Made by a program: the position numbers and the translations under genes. Below are positions 1-8,203 of a stretch of DNA of 64,000 nucleotides, in pieces. The stretch's first letter is position 1. Every line of letters begins with the position of its first letter. The stretch comes from Crossiella cryophila (GTDB lineage: Bacteria > Actinomycetota > Actinomycetes > Mycobacteriales > Pseudonocardiaceae). The stretch spans positions 8,271,501-8,335,500 of the forward strand of contig NZ_JACHMH010000001.1 in NCBI RefSeq assembly GCF_014204915.1, in the 5' to 3' direction. The notes beneath the pieces were generated by a model. The model was given only the letters and a program-made list of their open reading frames with translations. It searched no databases and was not told where the DNA came from.

Positions 1-240
1 CTGGACTCGGCGGCGGGGTGCGCCGTGCACAGCACGTTGCCGGCCGGGACGGGCTACACCTCGGTGGAGATCAAGGTCAGCTACCTGCGGCCCGTGCACG
101 CGGACAGCGGCGAGCTGATCGCGCGGGGCTGGGTGACCAAGCCGGGGCGGCGGATCGCGTTCGCGGAGGCGAGTGTCACCGACGCGGCGGGCAAGCTGGT
201 CGCGACCGCCACCAGCAGCTGCCTGGTCATGCCGATCTGA
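1..240 (+). CDS. PaaI-type hotdog-fold thioesterase, C-terminal part
   Basis: The reading frame is open from base 1 and stops with TGA at 238-240, so only the last 79 codons are present. The fragment reads DSAAGCAVHST, then GYTSVEIKVSYLRPV, then VATATSSCLVMPI. This is the usual end of the PaaI/YdiI hotdog thioesterases, which hydrolyse acyl-CoA or aromatic acyl-CoA thioesters in the cytoplasm. The catalytic helix and N-terminus lie outside the window, so the substrate cannot be guessed. The next gene converges on it from the other strand. Confidence 0.8.
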   Translation: MDSAAGCAVHSTLPAGTGYTSVEIKVSYLRPVHADSGELIARGWVTKPGRRIAFAEASVTDAAGKLVATATSSCLVMPI

Positions 241-304
241 TCCGCGCGAGCCTTGACGGACAAGGCTGGCGGACAACGCGTTGGCTCGCGGGCAAAGCCG
301 CGAC

Positions 305-1360
305 TCACAACAGGGTGAGTTGTTCCTGGTCGACCGGGGGCGCGATGGGGGCGCCCTCGGGCAGGCTGCCTTCCGGCCACACCGCGCCCTCGTCACCCGG
401 CACCCCGGTCAACGTCCGGCCGCGGCGGTCCAGGCCATGGCGTCGTAACAGCGGTGCCATGCGTTCGGCGAGCCAGGTCCGGTAGCGCTTGTCGGCGTAG
501 CTGCCGCGGCCGTAGATCCGGCGATAGCCCGCGACCCGGTCGGGATGTTCCCTGGCCAGCCAGCGCAGGAACCACTCGCGGGCGCCGGGGCGCAGGTGCA
601 GGGCCAGCACCGTGACGCCGCTGGCGCCGGCGGCGGCGATCTGGCCCAACAACTCGTCCAGGCGCTCGGTGCCGTCGGTGAGCCAGGGCAGCACCGGGGC
701 GACGAACACACCGCAGGGCAGGCCGGCGTCGGCGAGTCGGCGCACCAGGTCCAGCCGGGCCTGCGGACTCGGGGTACCGGGTTCCAGGCTGCGTTGCAGG
801 TCGCGGTCGAGCAAGGCGAGGGAAACGCCCAGGCCGACCGGGATCTGGGTGGCGGCCTCGGCGAGCAGCGGGATATCGCGGGCCAGCACGGTGCCCTTGG
901 TCAGGATGGACAGCGGGGTGCCGGAGTCGGCCAGCGCGCGGATGATGCCGGGCATCAGCTGATACCGGCCCTCGGCCCGCTGGTACGGATCGGTGTTGGT
1001 GCCCATCGCGACGTGCTCGCGCGTCCACTTCGGCCCGCGGACCTGTTTGGCCAGCACCTCGGCCGCGTTGATCTTGACGATCACCTGGGTGTCGAAGTCC
1101 GCTCCGGCGTCCAGGTCGAGGTAGGTGTGCGAGTTGCGGGCGAAGCAGTAGGTGCAGGCATGCGCGCAGCCACGGTAGGGGTTGACCGTCCAGCCGAAGG
1201 GCATGCTGGAGGCGGCGGGCACCCGGTTGAGCACCGACTTGGCGCGGACCTCGTGGAAGGTGACGCCGGCGAACTCGGGTGTGCGTACCGAGCGGATGAA
1301 CCCGGACAGCGACAACAGCGCCGGCTGCCCGGCGTCGATCCGTTGTGCTTCCCATCGCAT
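305..1360 (-). CDS. Rv2578c-family radical SAM protein
   Basis: This 351-residue protein carries the radical SAM cluster motif CAHACTYC, with Cys65, Cys69 and Cys72 expected to hold a 4Fe-4S centre that cleaves S-adenosylmethionine. The family (called Rv2578c or SPL-like in mycobacteria) resembles spore photoproduct lyase over the core, but its reaction is not established. The ATG at 1358-1360 is preferred because MRWEAQ is the usual start; an in-frame GTG-type extension to 1396 would run through the regulatory site. A perfect LexA box lies only 9 bp upstream, so the gene is probably induced by DNA damage and may have a very short leader. A role in repair of damaged nucleic acid is inferred from that site and the photolyase-like fold, not shown. 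Confidence 0.85.
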   Translation of the reverse strand: MRWEAQRIDAGQPALLSLSGFIRSVRTPEFAGVTFHEVRAKSVLNRVPAASSMPFGWTVNPYRGCAHACTYCFARNSHTYLDLDAGADFDTQVIVKINAAEVLAKQVRGPKWTREHVAMGTNTDPYQRAEGRYQLMPGIIRALADSGTPLSILTKGTVLARDIPLLAEAATQIPVGLGVSLALLDRDLQRSLEPGTPSPQARLDLVRRLADAGLPCGVFVAPVLPWLTDGTERLDELLGQIAAAGASGVTVLALHLRPGAREWFLRWLAREHPDRVAGYRRIYGRGSYADKRYRTWLAERMAPLLRRHGLDRRGRTLTGVPGDEGAVWPEGSLPEGAPIAPPVDQEQLTLL

Positions 1361-1369
1361 GCCATCGAG

Positions 1370-1385
1370 TCGAACATATGTTCGA
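1370..1385 (-). promoter_or_regulatory. LexA (SOS) box of the radical SAM gene
   Basis: TCGAACATATGTTCGA is a perfect 16-bp palindrome and an exact match to the actinobacterial SOS consensus TCGAAC-N4-GTTCGA. It ends 9 bp before the chosen ATG, so LexA would cover the transcription start. Confidence 0.85.
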
Positions 1386-1454
1386 TTCGAACGCAAGTTC
1401 AGGCTGGCGGCGCTGTGGATAACCCGTTGACGCGACCGGCGTTCGGCTCCTCGA

Positions 1455-2285
1455 TCACACCGCCGCCCCGGTGTGCAGCGCGGCCAGTGCGTCCGCGGTG
1501 GCCCGATCCACCGGCAGGTAGACGAGCAGCCGCAGCTCGTCCGTGCCCGGCAGCGGCAGGCTCTCGTAGCCCAGGGTCAGCGGCCCGGCCTCCGGATGCG
1601 CCCAGTGTTCGACGCCGGTCCACGCGGGCAGCACCACGGCCGCGGCGTACCGGCGGCTGAACTCCGCGCCCAGCATGATCGACAGCTCCTCGGCCAGCAC
1701 CGCCGCCGGGTGATCACCCAGATCCGCCGCGGTGCGCAGGACCGCGGCCCGCTCGTCGGCCACCCTGGCCCAGTCCGGGAACACGGCGCGGGCACGCGGA
1801 TCGCCGAAGACGAACCGGCTGAGGTTGACCGGCTCCTCATCCAGCAACCCGGTCGCCGCGGCCAACCGCCGGAACCCCGCGGTGCTCGCCAGCACCTCGC
1901 CGTGCGCGGTGAGCACGCACGCGGGCGCCGGTTCGAGCTGGTCCAGCAGCGTGCGCACGGTCGGCCGCAGTTCGATCGCCTGACTCGCGGCGAACGCGCA
2001 GGCCGTCCCGGTACTCGCCTTGATCAGGCGGTACAGGTGCACCCGCTCGTCCGCGGTGAAGCCCAGCGCGTCGGCCAGCGCGCCCAGCACCTGCCCGGAC
2101 GGGTGCCGGTCGCTGCCGCGTTCCAGCCGGGTCAGGTATTCCACGCTGATCCCGGCCAGCTCGGCCAGCTCACCGCGCCGCAGTCCGGGCGTGCGCCGGC
2201 GCGGGCCCGCGGGCAGCCCGACCTCCGCCGGGGTGACCGCTTCCCGGCGCGCCCGCAGGAAACCACCCAGCACGTTGTCCGCCAC
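1455..2285 (-). CDS. XRE-family regulator with MmyB-like ligand-binding domain
   Basis: This 276-residue protein has an N-terminal helix-turn-helix (about residues 35-60, LRRGELAELAGISVEYLTRLE). It is followed by the roughly 170-residue domain of the MmyB-type family, which is very common in actinomycetes and is thought to bind a fatty acid or similar ligand. The frame is open upstream to 2459, but the family normally begins a few residues before the LGGFLRARRE stretch, so the GTG at 2283-2285 is taken as start. It diverges from the aldo/keto reductase with about 76 bp between starts. Members of this family usually control the divergent oxidoreductase, and that is the likely arrangement here. 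Confidence 0.85.
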   Translation of the reverse strand: MADNVLGGFLRARREAVTPAEVGLPAGPRRRTPGLRRGELAELAGISVEYLTRLERGSDRHPSGQVLGALADALGFTADERVHLYRLIKASTGTACAFAASQAIELRPTVRTLLDQLEPAPACVLTAHGEVLASTAGFRRLAAATGLLDEEPVNLSRFVFGDPRARAVFPDWARVADERAAVLRTAADLGDHPAAVLAEELSIMLGAEFSRRYAAAVVLPAWTGVEHWAHPEAGPLTLGYESLPLPGTDELRLLVYLPVDRATADALAALHTGAAV

Positions 2286-2361
2286 GGTCCTCGACCTTAC
2301 GCGGAAAGGGTCCCTCGCACGGTCTCCCATCCACAGGCCCGCCGGCCGCAGGATGGGCGGC

Positions 2362-3333
2362 ATGCGGTACCGACTTTTCGGCCAGACCGGCCTGCGCGTC
2401 TCGGAAATCCTGTTGGGCACCATGGTGTTCGGCGACCAGGCCGAGGCGCGGCGCATCATCGACGCCTACGCCGACGCCGGCGGCAACGTGCTGGACACCG
2501 CCTCGGCCTACGGCGACGGCGAGGCACTACTGGGTGAGATCCTCACCCGCCGGGACCGGTTCGTGCTCGGCACCAAGTACACCCTCTCCCGCGACCACGA
2601 CGACCCGAACGCCGCGGGCAACCACCGCAAGAACCTGACCCGCTCCCTGGAGCAGAGCCTGCGTCGGCTGCGCACCGACTACCTCGACATCTACTGGGTG
2701 CACCTCTGGGACCGGCACACTCCCCTGGAGGAGACCATGCGCGCGCTGGATGACGCCGTGCGCGCGGGCAAGATCCTCTACACCGGCGTCTCCGACGCCC
2801 CCGCCTGGGTGGTGGCCAGGGCGAACACCCTCGCCGAATGGCGCGGCCAGACCCCATTCGCCGGTCTACAGGTCCCCTACAACCTGCTGCGCCGCGACAT
2901 CGAGCGCGAACTGCTGCCGATGGCCGAGGCGTTCGGGATGAGCGTGACCGCATGGGCGCCGCTGGCCTCGGGCAAGCTGACCGCCACCGCCGAGTCCAAC
3001 CGGGTCGACCCGGCCACCCTCACCCCGCGCGAACTCGCCGCCGCCGAGGCCGTGCGCACCGTCGCCGAGGACCTGGGCGCACGGCCCGCGCAGGTGGCGC
3101 TGGCCTGGCTGCGCAGCCGGTCGAAGGCGGTGTTGCCGCTGGTCGGGGTGAGCAGCCTGGCCCAGCTCACCGAGAACCTGGCCGCGCTCGACCTGGTCCT
3201 CCCCCAGGACGCCCTGGACCGCCTGGAGTCGGCCGCGCCGTTCGAGCTGGGCTTCCCCGGCGACTTCATCGCCGAATGCGAGCCCGCCCCGTTCTGCTTC
3301 GGCAACGCCGCCACCCGCCTGGACGGCCGCTGA
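2362..3333 (+). CDS. Aldo/keto reductase
   Basis: This 323-residue protein is a complete NADPH-dependent aldo/keto reductase of the AKR family that acts on aldehydes or ketones in the cytoplasm. The catalytic tetrad is visible as Asp45 and Tyr50 (DTASAYGDGE), Lys72 (LGTKYTL) and His114 (YWVHLWD). The substrate is not predictable. Two ATGs (2353 and 2362) are possible; MRYRLFGQTGLRVSE is the usual family start, so 2362 is chosen, with a weak AGGATGGGCGG before it. The gene diverges from the XRE regulator and ends in a hairpin shared with the convergent NmrA gene. Confidence 0.9.
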   Translation: MRYRLFGQTGLRVSEILLGTMVFGDQAEARRIIDAYADAGGNVLDTASAYGDGEALLGEILTRRDRFVLGTKYTLSRDHDDPNAAGNHRKNLTRSLEQSLRRLRTDYLDIYWVHLWDRHTPLEETMRALDDAVRAGKILYTGVSDAPAWVVARANTLAEWRGQTPFAGLQVPYNLLRRDIERELLPMAEAFGMSVTAWAPLASGKLTATAESNRVDPATLTPRELAAAEAVRTVAEDLGARPAQVALAWLRSRSKAVLPLVGVSSLAQLTENLAALDLVLPQDALDRLESAAPFELGFPGDFIAECEPAPFCFGNAATRLDGR

Positions 3334-3336
3334 CAC

Positions 3337-3359
3337 CCCGGCCGATCAGCTCGGCCGGG
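3337..3359. terminator. Bidirectional hairpin between convergent genes
   Basis: CCCGGCCGA and TCGGCCGGG form a perfect 9-bp stem around a 5-base loop just after the aldo/keto reductase stop. There is no T run, as is usual in high-GC actinobacteria. Confidence 0.65.
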
Positions 3360-3415
3360 TCCCGGTCCTGGCCCGAGGGCACGCCGCCCACCCGCCAGGA
3401 CCGGACGCACGCCGG

Positions 3416-4270
3416 TCAGCCGCGCACCGCCTGGGCGATGAACTCGCGCAGCGGCAGCGCGGGCCGGCCGATCAGCTTCTCCAGGTCCCCGCGCGGCACA
3501 TCCAGCTCGCCCTCGCCGATCGCCCGGTAGCTGTCCACGATCAGGCCTGCGAGGCCCTCGGGCAGACCGGCGGCGAGCAGACCGGCCTTGGCCTCCGCCG
3601 GGCTGATCTCGACGTACTCCACGTCCTTGCCCGCGGCTTCGGAGATCAGCTTGGCGAAGTCGGCGTAGCTGTAGGACACCGGCCCGCCCAGCTCGTAGAT
3701 CGTGTTCTGGTGACCTTCGGTGGTCAGCGCGGCCGCCGCGGCGGCGGCGAAGTCCGCCCGCGCCGCCGGGGCAAACCGCCCGCTCCGGCTGGAGGTGGCC
3801 AGGGCGCCGGTGGCCAGCGCGCCCGCGATGGTGCCCAGGTCGTTCTCGAAGTACCAGTTGTTGCGCAGGATCGTGTACGGGATGCCGCTTGCCTTGATCA
3901 CTTCCTCGGTGGGGCGGTGGGTGTCGGCCAGCACGATCGTGGCGGTGTCCGCCGAGGTCAGCGAGGTGTACAGAATGTGCTGCACCCCGGCGGCCTTGGC
4001 GGCCTGGACGGCGTTGGTGTGCTGGCGGACCCGCTCGGCGGCCCCCTCCCCGTCGGTGGAGATGATCAGGAGCTTGTCCGCGCCCGCGAAGGCGGCGGCC
4101 AGGGTCTCGGGGCGGTCGAAGTCGCCATGACGAAGCTCGATGCCCAGGTCGGCGCCCTTGTCCGGGTTGCGCACGCTGCCGATCACCTGATCCGCGGGGA
4201 CCTTGGTCAGCAGGTGCTGGACCACGAGCCTGCCGAGCTGTCCGGTAGCGCCGGTCACCACGATCGTCAT
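3416..4270 (-). CDS. NmrA/SDR-a5 family NAD(P)-binding reductase
   Basis: This 284-residue protein begins MTIVVTGATGQLGRLV, with the dinucleotide-binding glycines at residues 7-13. It continues as an atypical short-chain dehydrogenase of the NmrA/QOR2 type, often annotated NAD(P)H azoreductase or quinone reductase. The ATG at 4268-4270 follows a strong GGAGG; the frame extends upstream only by chance. It diverges from an HxlR regulator across 127 bp containing an inverted repeat. In this family arrangement the HxlR protein normally senses electrophiles or quinones and controls the reductase. The redox detoxification role is inferred from family and context. Confidence 0.88.
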   Translation of the reverse strand: MTIVVTGATGQLGRLVVQHLLTKVPADQVIGSVRNPDKGADLGIELRHGDFDRPETLAAAFAGADKLLIISTDGEGAAERVRQHTNAVQAAKAAGVQHILYTSLTSADTATIVLADTHRPTEEVIKASGIPYTILRNNWYFENDLGTIAGALATGALATSSRSGRFAPAARADFAAAAAAALTTEGHQNTIYELGGPVSYSYADFAKLISEAAGKDVEYVEISPAEAKAGLLAAGLPEGLAGLIVDSYRAIGEGELDVPRGDLEKLIGRPALPLREFIAQAVRG

Positions 4271-4344
4271 TACTGCCTCCTGGAGCGGTGGGGTTCTTCC
4301 ATCCGCTCCAACCGGCTTCGCATCCCAATACTTCCCCAAAGTTA

Positions 4345-4367
4345 GTAATGACTTTGAAGTCAGTTAC
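4345..4367. promoter_or_regulatory. Probable HxlR operator
   Basis: GTAATGACTT and AAGTCAGTTAC face each other across TG, an imperfect inverted repeat in an AT-rich island between the divergent NmrA and HxlR genes. It ends 30 bp before the HxlR start codon, a usual position for autoregulation and control of the neighbour. Confidence 0.65.
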
Positions 4368-4397
4368 TATCTCAGGGGAACCAAAGGAGCTGACGTC

Positions 4398-4766
4398 GTG
4401 GAATTCGATCCGAACGACCGGGACTGTCCGACCCGGCAGCTGCTCGACCGCATCGGCGACCAGTGGACGGTGCTGATCGTGTTGTCCCTGCGGGACGGCC
4501 CGCGCCGGTTCACCGAGATCGGCACGTGGATCAACGGCATCTCGCAGAAGGTGCTGTCCCAGACCCTGCGCAGCCTGGTGCGCGACGGCATGCTCACCCG
4601 CACCGCCTACGCCGAGGTGCCGCCGCGGGTGGAGTACGCGCTGACCCCGCTGGGGCACAACCTGGCCGAGACCGTCACCTACCTGGACCGCTGGGCCCGG
4701 GAGCACATGGGTGAGGTGCTGGCCGCGCGCGCCGAGTTCGACCAGGTCAAGGCGGCCGCACGCTAG
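4398..4766 (+). CDS. HxlR-family transcriptional regulator
   Basis: This 122-residue winged-helix protein contains the family blocks DRIGDQWTVLIVLSLRDGPRRF and PPRVEYALTPLG, here given only in part as the HxlR signature. HxlR proteins bind as dimers and often sense electrophiles through an N-terminal cysteine; Cys11 (DRDCPTR) sits in that position. The GTG at 4398 follows AAAGGAGC with good spacing. It is divergent from the NmrA reductase, its likely target. Its stop overlaps the convergent maleylpyruvate-isomerase-like gene by 4 bp. Confidence 0.9.
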   Translation: MEFDPNDRDCPTRQLLDRIGDQWTVLIVLSLRDGPRRFTEIGTWINGISQKVLSQTLRSLVRDGMLTRTAYAEVPPRVEYALTPLGHNLAETVTYLDRWAREHMGEVLAARAEFDQVKAAAR

Positions 4767-5374
4767 GCGCTCCAGCGGGATCGGCCACGCCAGGCCGGAT
4801 CGCGGCCGAGGTAGGCCAGCAGGAACTCGCCAGCGCCCGCGTCCGGCCCCTCGTGGGTCACCGGGCCGAAGCGGTGCGGGCGGTCGGCGGCGGTGACGAA
4901 CAGCGGGACCAGGGCCAGGAGTTCGCGGGCCAGGGACTCCGGCAGCGGGTGGTCGCCGTCGCAGGCCACCGCCAGGTCCCAGCCGTGCACGGCGATCTCG
5001 ACCGCGCCGGTGACCACCACCAGGGTCGCGGTGACCGGACAGCCCGCGACCGCAACCAGGTCCGGACCGTCCCGGCGACGCCAGCTCCGGACCAGCCGGG
5101 CGGCGTGCCGGCGAAGGCTGCCGACCAGGTCGGCGGCGGGTTGCTCGCGACGGGCCGGGGTCAGCGCGACCTGGCCCAGGTCAGCGGCCTCGGCGAGCGC
5201 GGCCAGGGAGTCCTCCAGGTGGTGCAGCAGCGCGCGGACGTCCCAGTCCGGGCAGGGAGTGGGCCAGGTCAGGGTCGCCGGGGTCACCAGGTCCAGGCCG
5301 CCCATGGCGTAGCGGACCGCGCGTTCCAGCAGGTCGACCCCGCCCAGCAGCGGCGCCCCGCCCGTCCCCGTCAT
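4763..5374 (-). CDS. TIGR03086/DinB-like metal-binding protein
   Basis: This 203-residue protein has the family pattern PCPDWDVRALLHHLEDSL near the N-terminus and VEIAVHGWDLAVA in the middle. It belongs to the maleylpyruvate isomerase/DinB four-helix-bundle superfamily, whose histidines bind a divalent metal. Many members use mycothiol as thiol cofactor, which suits an actinomycete, but the reaction here is unknown. The ATG at 5372-5374 is preferred for its GGGGAG; a GTG 24 bases further upstream is also possible. Confidence 0.8.
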   Translation of the reverse strand: MTGTGGAPLLGGVDLLERAVRYAMGGLDLVTPATLTWPTPCPDWDVRALLHHLEDSLAALAEAADLGQVALTPARREQPAADLVGSLRRHAARLVRSWRRRDGPDLVAVAGCPVTATLVVVTGAVEIAVHGWDLAVACDGDHPLPESLARELLALVPLFVTAADRPHRFGPVTHEGPDAGAGEFLLAYLGRDPAWRGRSRWSA

Positions 5375-5644
5375 GGCCGCCGGCTCCCCTTCCCGCACCG
5401 ACCGCCGGCACTCATCAATACAGACCCGGAAAGCGGCCGGGAATCATCGGTGAACCGGCCACCACCCCCGCAGCACTACTCTCCGCAGCCAATCGCCACA
5501 GCCACCACGATGGCGGGACCGAGCCCCCTCGGATCCACCCTGCTCACAGCCCTGCCCCGCCACCACCCCAAGACCCACGGCAACCAACCCACACCCGATT
5601 CAGCGACACCAGGTCACACGATGGAAGATTCCAGGCGGAGAATT

Positions 5645-5660
5645 TAGAACACCTGTTCGA
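5645..5660 (+). promoter_or_regulatory. LexA (SOS) box of the AlkB homologue
   Basis: TAGAACACCTGTTCGA differs from TCGAAC-N4-GTTCGA at one position and lies 21 bp before the ATG of the AlkB homologue. The preceding 250 bases (5399-5644) are C- and A-rich and hold no gene that I can support. Confidence 0.75.
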
Positions 5661-5681
5661 TCCCGGGCTAGTCTCAATGCC

Positions 5682-6305
5682 ATGACCCCAGCCCTGCAGA
5701 CCTCCCTCTTCGACCAGGCCACCCCCGGCCTCGCCCCGCTCACCCGCGCCCAGCGCACCCACCTCGCGCACGACGCCTGGATCGACGTCCTGCCCGCCTG
5801 GCTGACCGGTGCCGACGAACTCTTCGACGAACTCGCCAGGGCCGTGCCCTGGCAGTCCGAACGCCGCCAGATGTACGACCGCGTGGTCGATGTCCCCCGC
5901 CTGCTCTGCTTCTACCCGGAGGACTCGGACCTGCCCGCCGCCACCCTCACCGGGGCCAGGGACGCCCTCAACCACCACTACGCCGCCGAACTCGGCGAGC
6001 CCTTCCGCACCGCGGGCCTCTGCTACTACCGCACCGGCCAGGACAGCGTCGCCTGGCACGGCGACACCCTGGGCCGGGGCGCCACCGAGGACACCATGGT
6101 CGCCATCCTGTCCGTCGGCGCCGCACGTCCGCTGTTACTCCGCCCCCGCGGCGGCGGCGAGGTCCGCAGGCATTCCCTTGGCCACGGCGACCTCATCGTG
6201 ATGGGCGGCTCCTGCCAGCGAACCTGGGAACACGCCATCCCCAAGACCGCCCGCCCGGTGGGCCCCCGGATCAGCATCCAGTTCCGCCCCCGAGGAGTCC
6301 GCTGA
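5682..6305 (+). CDS. AlkB-family 2-oxoglutarate/Fe(II) dioxygenase
   Basis: This 207-residue protein has the dioxygenase facial triad His126 and Asp128 (AWHGDT) with His184 (WEHAIPK). It also has Arg196 and Arg202 (PRISIQFRPR), which bind 2-oxoglutarate and substrate. AlkB enzymes oxidatively remove methyl or etheno adducts from bases in DNA or RNA. The length and motif spacing match bacterial AlkB. A one-mismatch LexA box stands just upstream, so induction by DNA damage is likely; in E. coli AlkB is controlled by Ada instead. The gene is monocistronic and converges on the DUF1905 gene with only 9 bp between stops. Confidence 0.9.
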   Translation: MTPALQTSLFDQATPGLAPLTRAQRTHLAHDAWIDVLPAWLTGADELFDELARAVPWQSERRQMYDRVVDVPRLLCFYPEDSDLPAATLTGARDALNHHYAAELGEPFRTAGLCYYRTGQDSVAWHGDTLGRGATEDTMVAILSVGAARPLLLRPRGGGEVRRHSLGHGDLIVMGGSCQRTWEHAIPKTARPVGPRISIQFRPRGVR

Positions 6306-6314
6306 CCCGGTCGG

Positions 6315-6608
6315 CTATCGGCGCGCCCGCAGGGTCATCGACACCTGGACCACGTCATCCAGGGCGATGTTCTCCTTGTGCCGCACGGAATCACGCAACG
6401 GCAGGACATAGCCGCCGTCCTTGGCATACAAGGAGGTACGCCAACGAGATCGCCCCAACACCACCTCGACCGGGATCATGCCCCACCCGTAGGTCACAGC
6501 GCCGGCCAACTCCCGGACGAGCGCGGACTCCGCGGCCGGCACGGTCACGAAGTGAAACGGCGCGGGCCCACGCCACTCCCACACCACCCCGTCGAAGTCG
6601 AACCGCAT
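6315..6608 (-). CDS. DUF1905 domain protein
   Basis: This protein of about 97 residues begins MRFDFDGVVWEWRG and contains VPAAESALVRELAG and GWGMIPVEVVLGRSRWRTSLY. That pattern is the small beta-barrel domain DUF1905, of unknown function, sometimes fused to a YdeI-like domain that is absent here. An ATG 15 bases upstream (6623) is an alternative start; neither has a clear ribosome binding site. It converges on the AlkB homologue. Confidence 0.8.
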   Translation of the reverse strand: MRFDFDGVVWEWRGPAPFHFVTVPAAESALVRELAGAVTYGWGMIPVEVVLGRSRWRTSLYAKDGGYVLPLRDSVRHKENIALDDVVQVSMTLRARR

Positions 6609-6623
6609 CGCGGGATCAGGCAT

Positions 6624-7223
6624 CGCGGACGACCACGGCGTCGGCGGCAGCGCCGGGCATGGTGGCCCGGATGTCGGAATGCACGGCCACGACCCCAGTC
6701 TAGGAACGAACGACCAGAACCCAATCAGCGCGACCACAACCCACCAGCACCCCCGGCACCCACCGACCAACCACACGGCTCCCCAACCTGTCCCCCACAC
6801 CACCACTCAGCCCCACCCACACACACAATCCGCCGACTGCCCACCACCAGTTCCGACCTCCACTCCGACAACACCCCTCAACCCCAACCACTCCACCCCG
6901 CCCTGCCTCGCCCGCTCCCAACGACCTCAACCCGTTCCACGGCACTCGCCCACCCCGACGCACACCCGACCACCGCCCGGCTCTGGCCGCCCCGAATATC
7001 GACCTACACCCGGCTGTGTCCCGCCCCGTCACCGCCGAATCTCTGCCCACACCACGCCGTATCCCGACCCACCCGCGCGGAAAGCGCTTCGCGTCACCCA
7101 CCACGGCCGACACTCCGCGACGCTCCGGCCGGACGCGCCCGCGTGATGGGACGGCGGCTACCGGTTATGGGTACATTTCTCGGTGACCCAGGGCGAGGAC
7201 GGCCTGGAGATAGGACCGTCGAG
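6624..7223. other. C/A-rich non-coding stretch
   Basis: About 460 bases of this 600-bp gap (6690-7150) are extremely poor in G on the plus strand, with runs such as CCCCACCCACACACACAATC. Long frames are open on both strands only because of that composition. I see no conserved protein. The last 75 bp must hold the promoter of the following ATPase gene. Confidence 0.6.
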
Positions 7224-7607
7224 ATGAGTGCCCGGCCTGCGGAGAGCAGCACCGCCCTGGAGGTCTCGGCGGCGGCCTGCCGGCAGGCCAGGTTGCTGGT
7301 GCGGGCGACGCTGGCCGGGTGGGGTGTGGCGGGGCCGGTGGTCGAGGACGCCATGCTGGTGGCCAATGAACTGGTGGCCAACGTGGTCGACCACGCCAAG
7401 GGGCCGTTGCGGATCGAGTTGCTGCCGAAGACTGGCGGCGTGCTGATCCGGGTCAGCGACGGCAGCCCGGTGCCGCCACGGTTGCACCGGGGTCCGGTGG
7501 ACTCGGTGCGGCGGCGCGGTCTGCAGTTGGTCGAAGCGCTCTCGGCCCGCTGGGGACACGAGCCGACCAGCGAGGGCAAGATCGTCTGGGCGGAACTGAC
7601 CGGATAG
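7224..7607 (+). CDS. Anti-sigma-factor-like HATPase domain protein
   Basis: This 127-residue protein is a stand-alone GHKL ATPase domain. The N box reads ANELVANVVDHAKGP, the G1 region is RVSDGSP, and the G2-like region is RGLQLVEALSARWG. Such proteins resemble SpoIIAB and RsbW, which phosphorylate anti-anti-sigma factors or hold sigma factors, and are abundant in actinomycetes. No sigma factor or antagonist gene lies next to it, so its partner is unknown. The ATG at 7224 follows GGAGATAGGACC; the frame is open far upstream only through low-complexity DNA. Confidence 0.85.
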   Translation: MSARPAESSTALEVSAAACRQARLLVRATLAGWGVAGPVVEDAMLVANELVANVVDHAKGPLRIELLPKTGGVLIRVSDGSPVPPRLHRGPVDSVRRRGLQLVEALSARWGHEPTSEGKIVWAELTG

Positions 7608-7812
7608 GACCACGACCGCCGAGCAAGGCTCCCGGTTCAGCCGAACGCCGGAATCGCCGGACCCACGGCGCGACCGGACCGGCGGGCAGTCGTCGTCGAC
7701 CCGCCACGCCGATCACGGTCAACTCCGGTCACGATCAACACCCGCGACGGTCAACGCCGCCGAGGCGCCCCGGGCAGTCGGGACGCCGGACAATCGGGCA
7801 GCCCGGACGCGG

Positions 7813-8118
7813 CTAGTTGCTCGCGGGCGGAGCCGCCTGCTCGCCCAGCGCGAACGAGAGCTGTCCCTCCTCGTCGACCTCGGCGTCCAGGATCTTGTCG
7901 TCGAGGAAGGCAGCGGCCTGCGGGTCGAGGAAGACGTGCGCGCCCTCGCCGACCAGCACCTGGTCGTTCTGTTCCGGGCCGGAGGCGAGGGTCATCTGCA
8001 GTTCGCCGGGCCGGTCCTCGCCGCTGGCAGAGAATCGCAGGCCGGAGCCTTCCGGCACCCCGTCGGCGGCGACGATCGTGCGGACGACCTCGATGGCCGT
8101 GGGCGTGAGAGCGAGCAT
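7813..8118 (-). CDS. HesB/IscA-like protein lacking cluster cysteines
   Basis: This 100-residue protein begins MLALTPTAIEVVRTIVA and has the beta-rich A-type scaffold fold (GLRFSASGED, VFLDPQAAAFLDDKILDAEVD). The cysteines that bind iron-sulfur clusters in IscA are all missing, so it is not a classical scaffold; many actinobacteria have such a cysteine-free relative of unknown role. The ATG at 8116-8118 follows GGAGGG. It diverges from a TetR gene across 127 bp containing two palindromes. Confidence 0.8.
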   Translation of the reverse strand: MLALTPTAIEVVRTIVAADGVPEGSGLRFSASGEDRPGELQMTLASGPEQNDQVLVGEGAHVFLDPQAAAFLDDKILDAEVDEEGQLSFALGEQAAPPASN

Positions 8119-8203
8119 CGGTGGGTTCCCTCCGTAGTCGGCACGGCTGTCGAAGTGGGCCACGCTAGCGACGGTTCTGGTGCCGCGCAGTGTCAACCAT
8201 CAA

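Noticed and set aside
2877-4706. 609-residue minus-strand frame over the aldo/keto reductase and NmrA genes
   Set aside because: It conflicts with two real genes and has only Arg/Gly-rich sequence.
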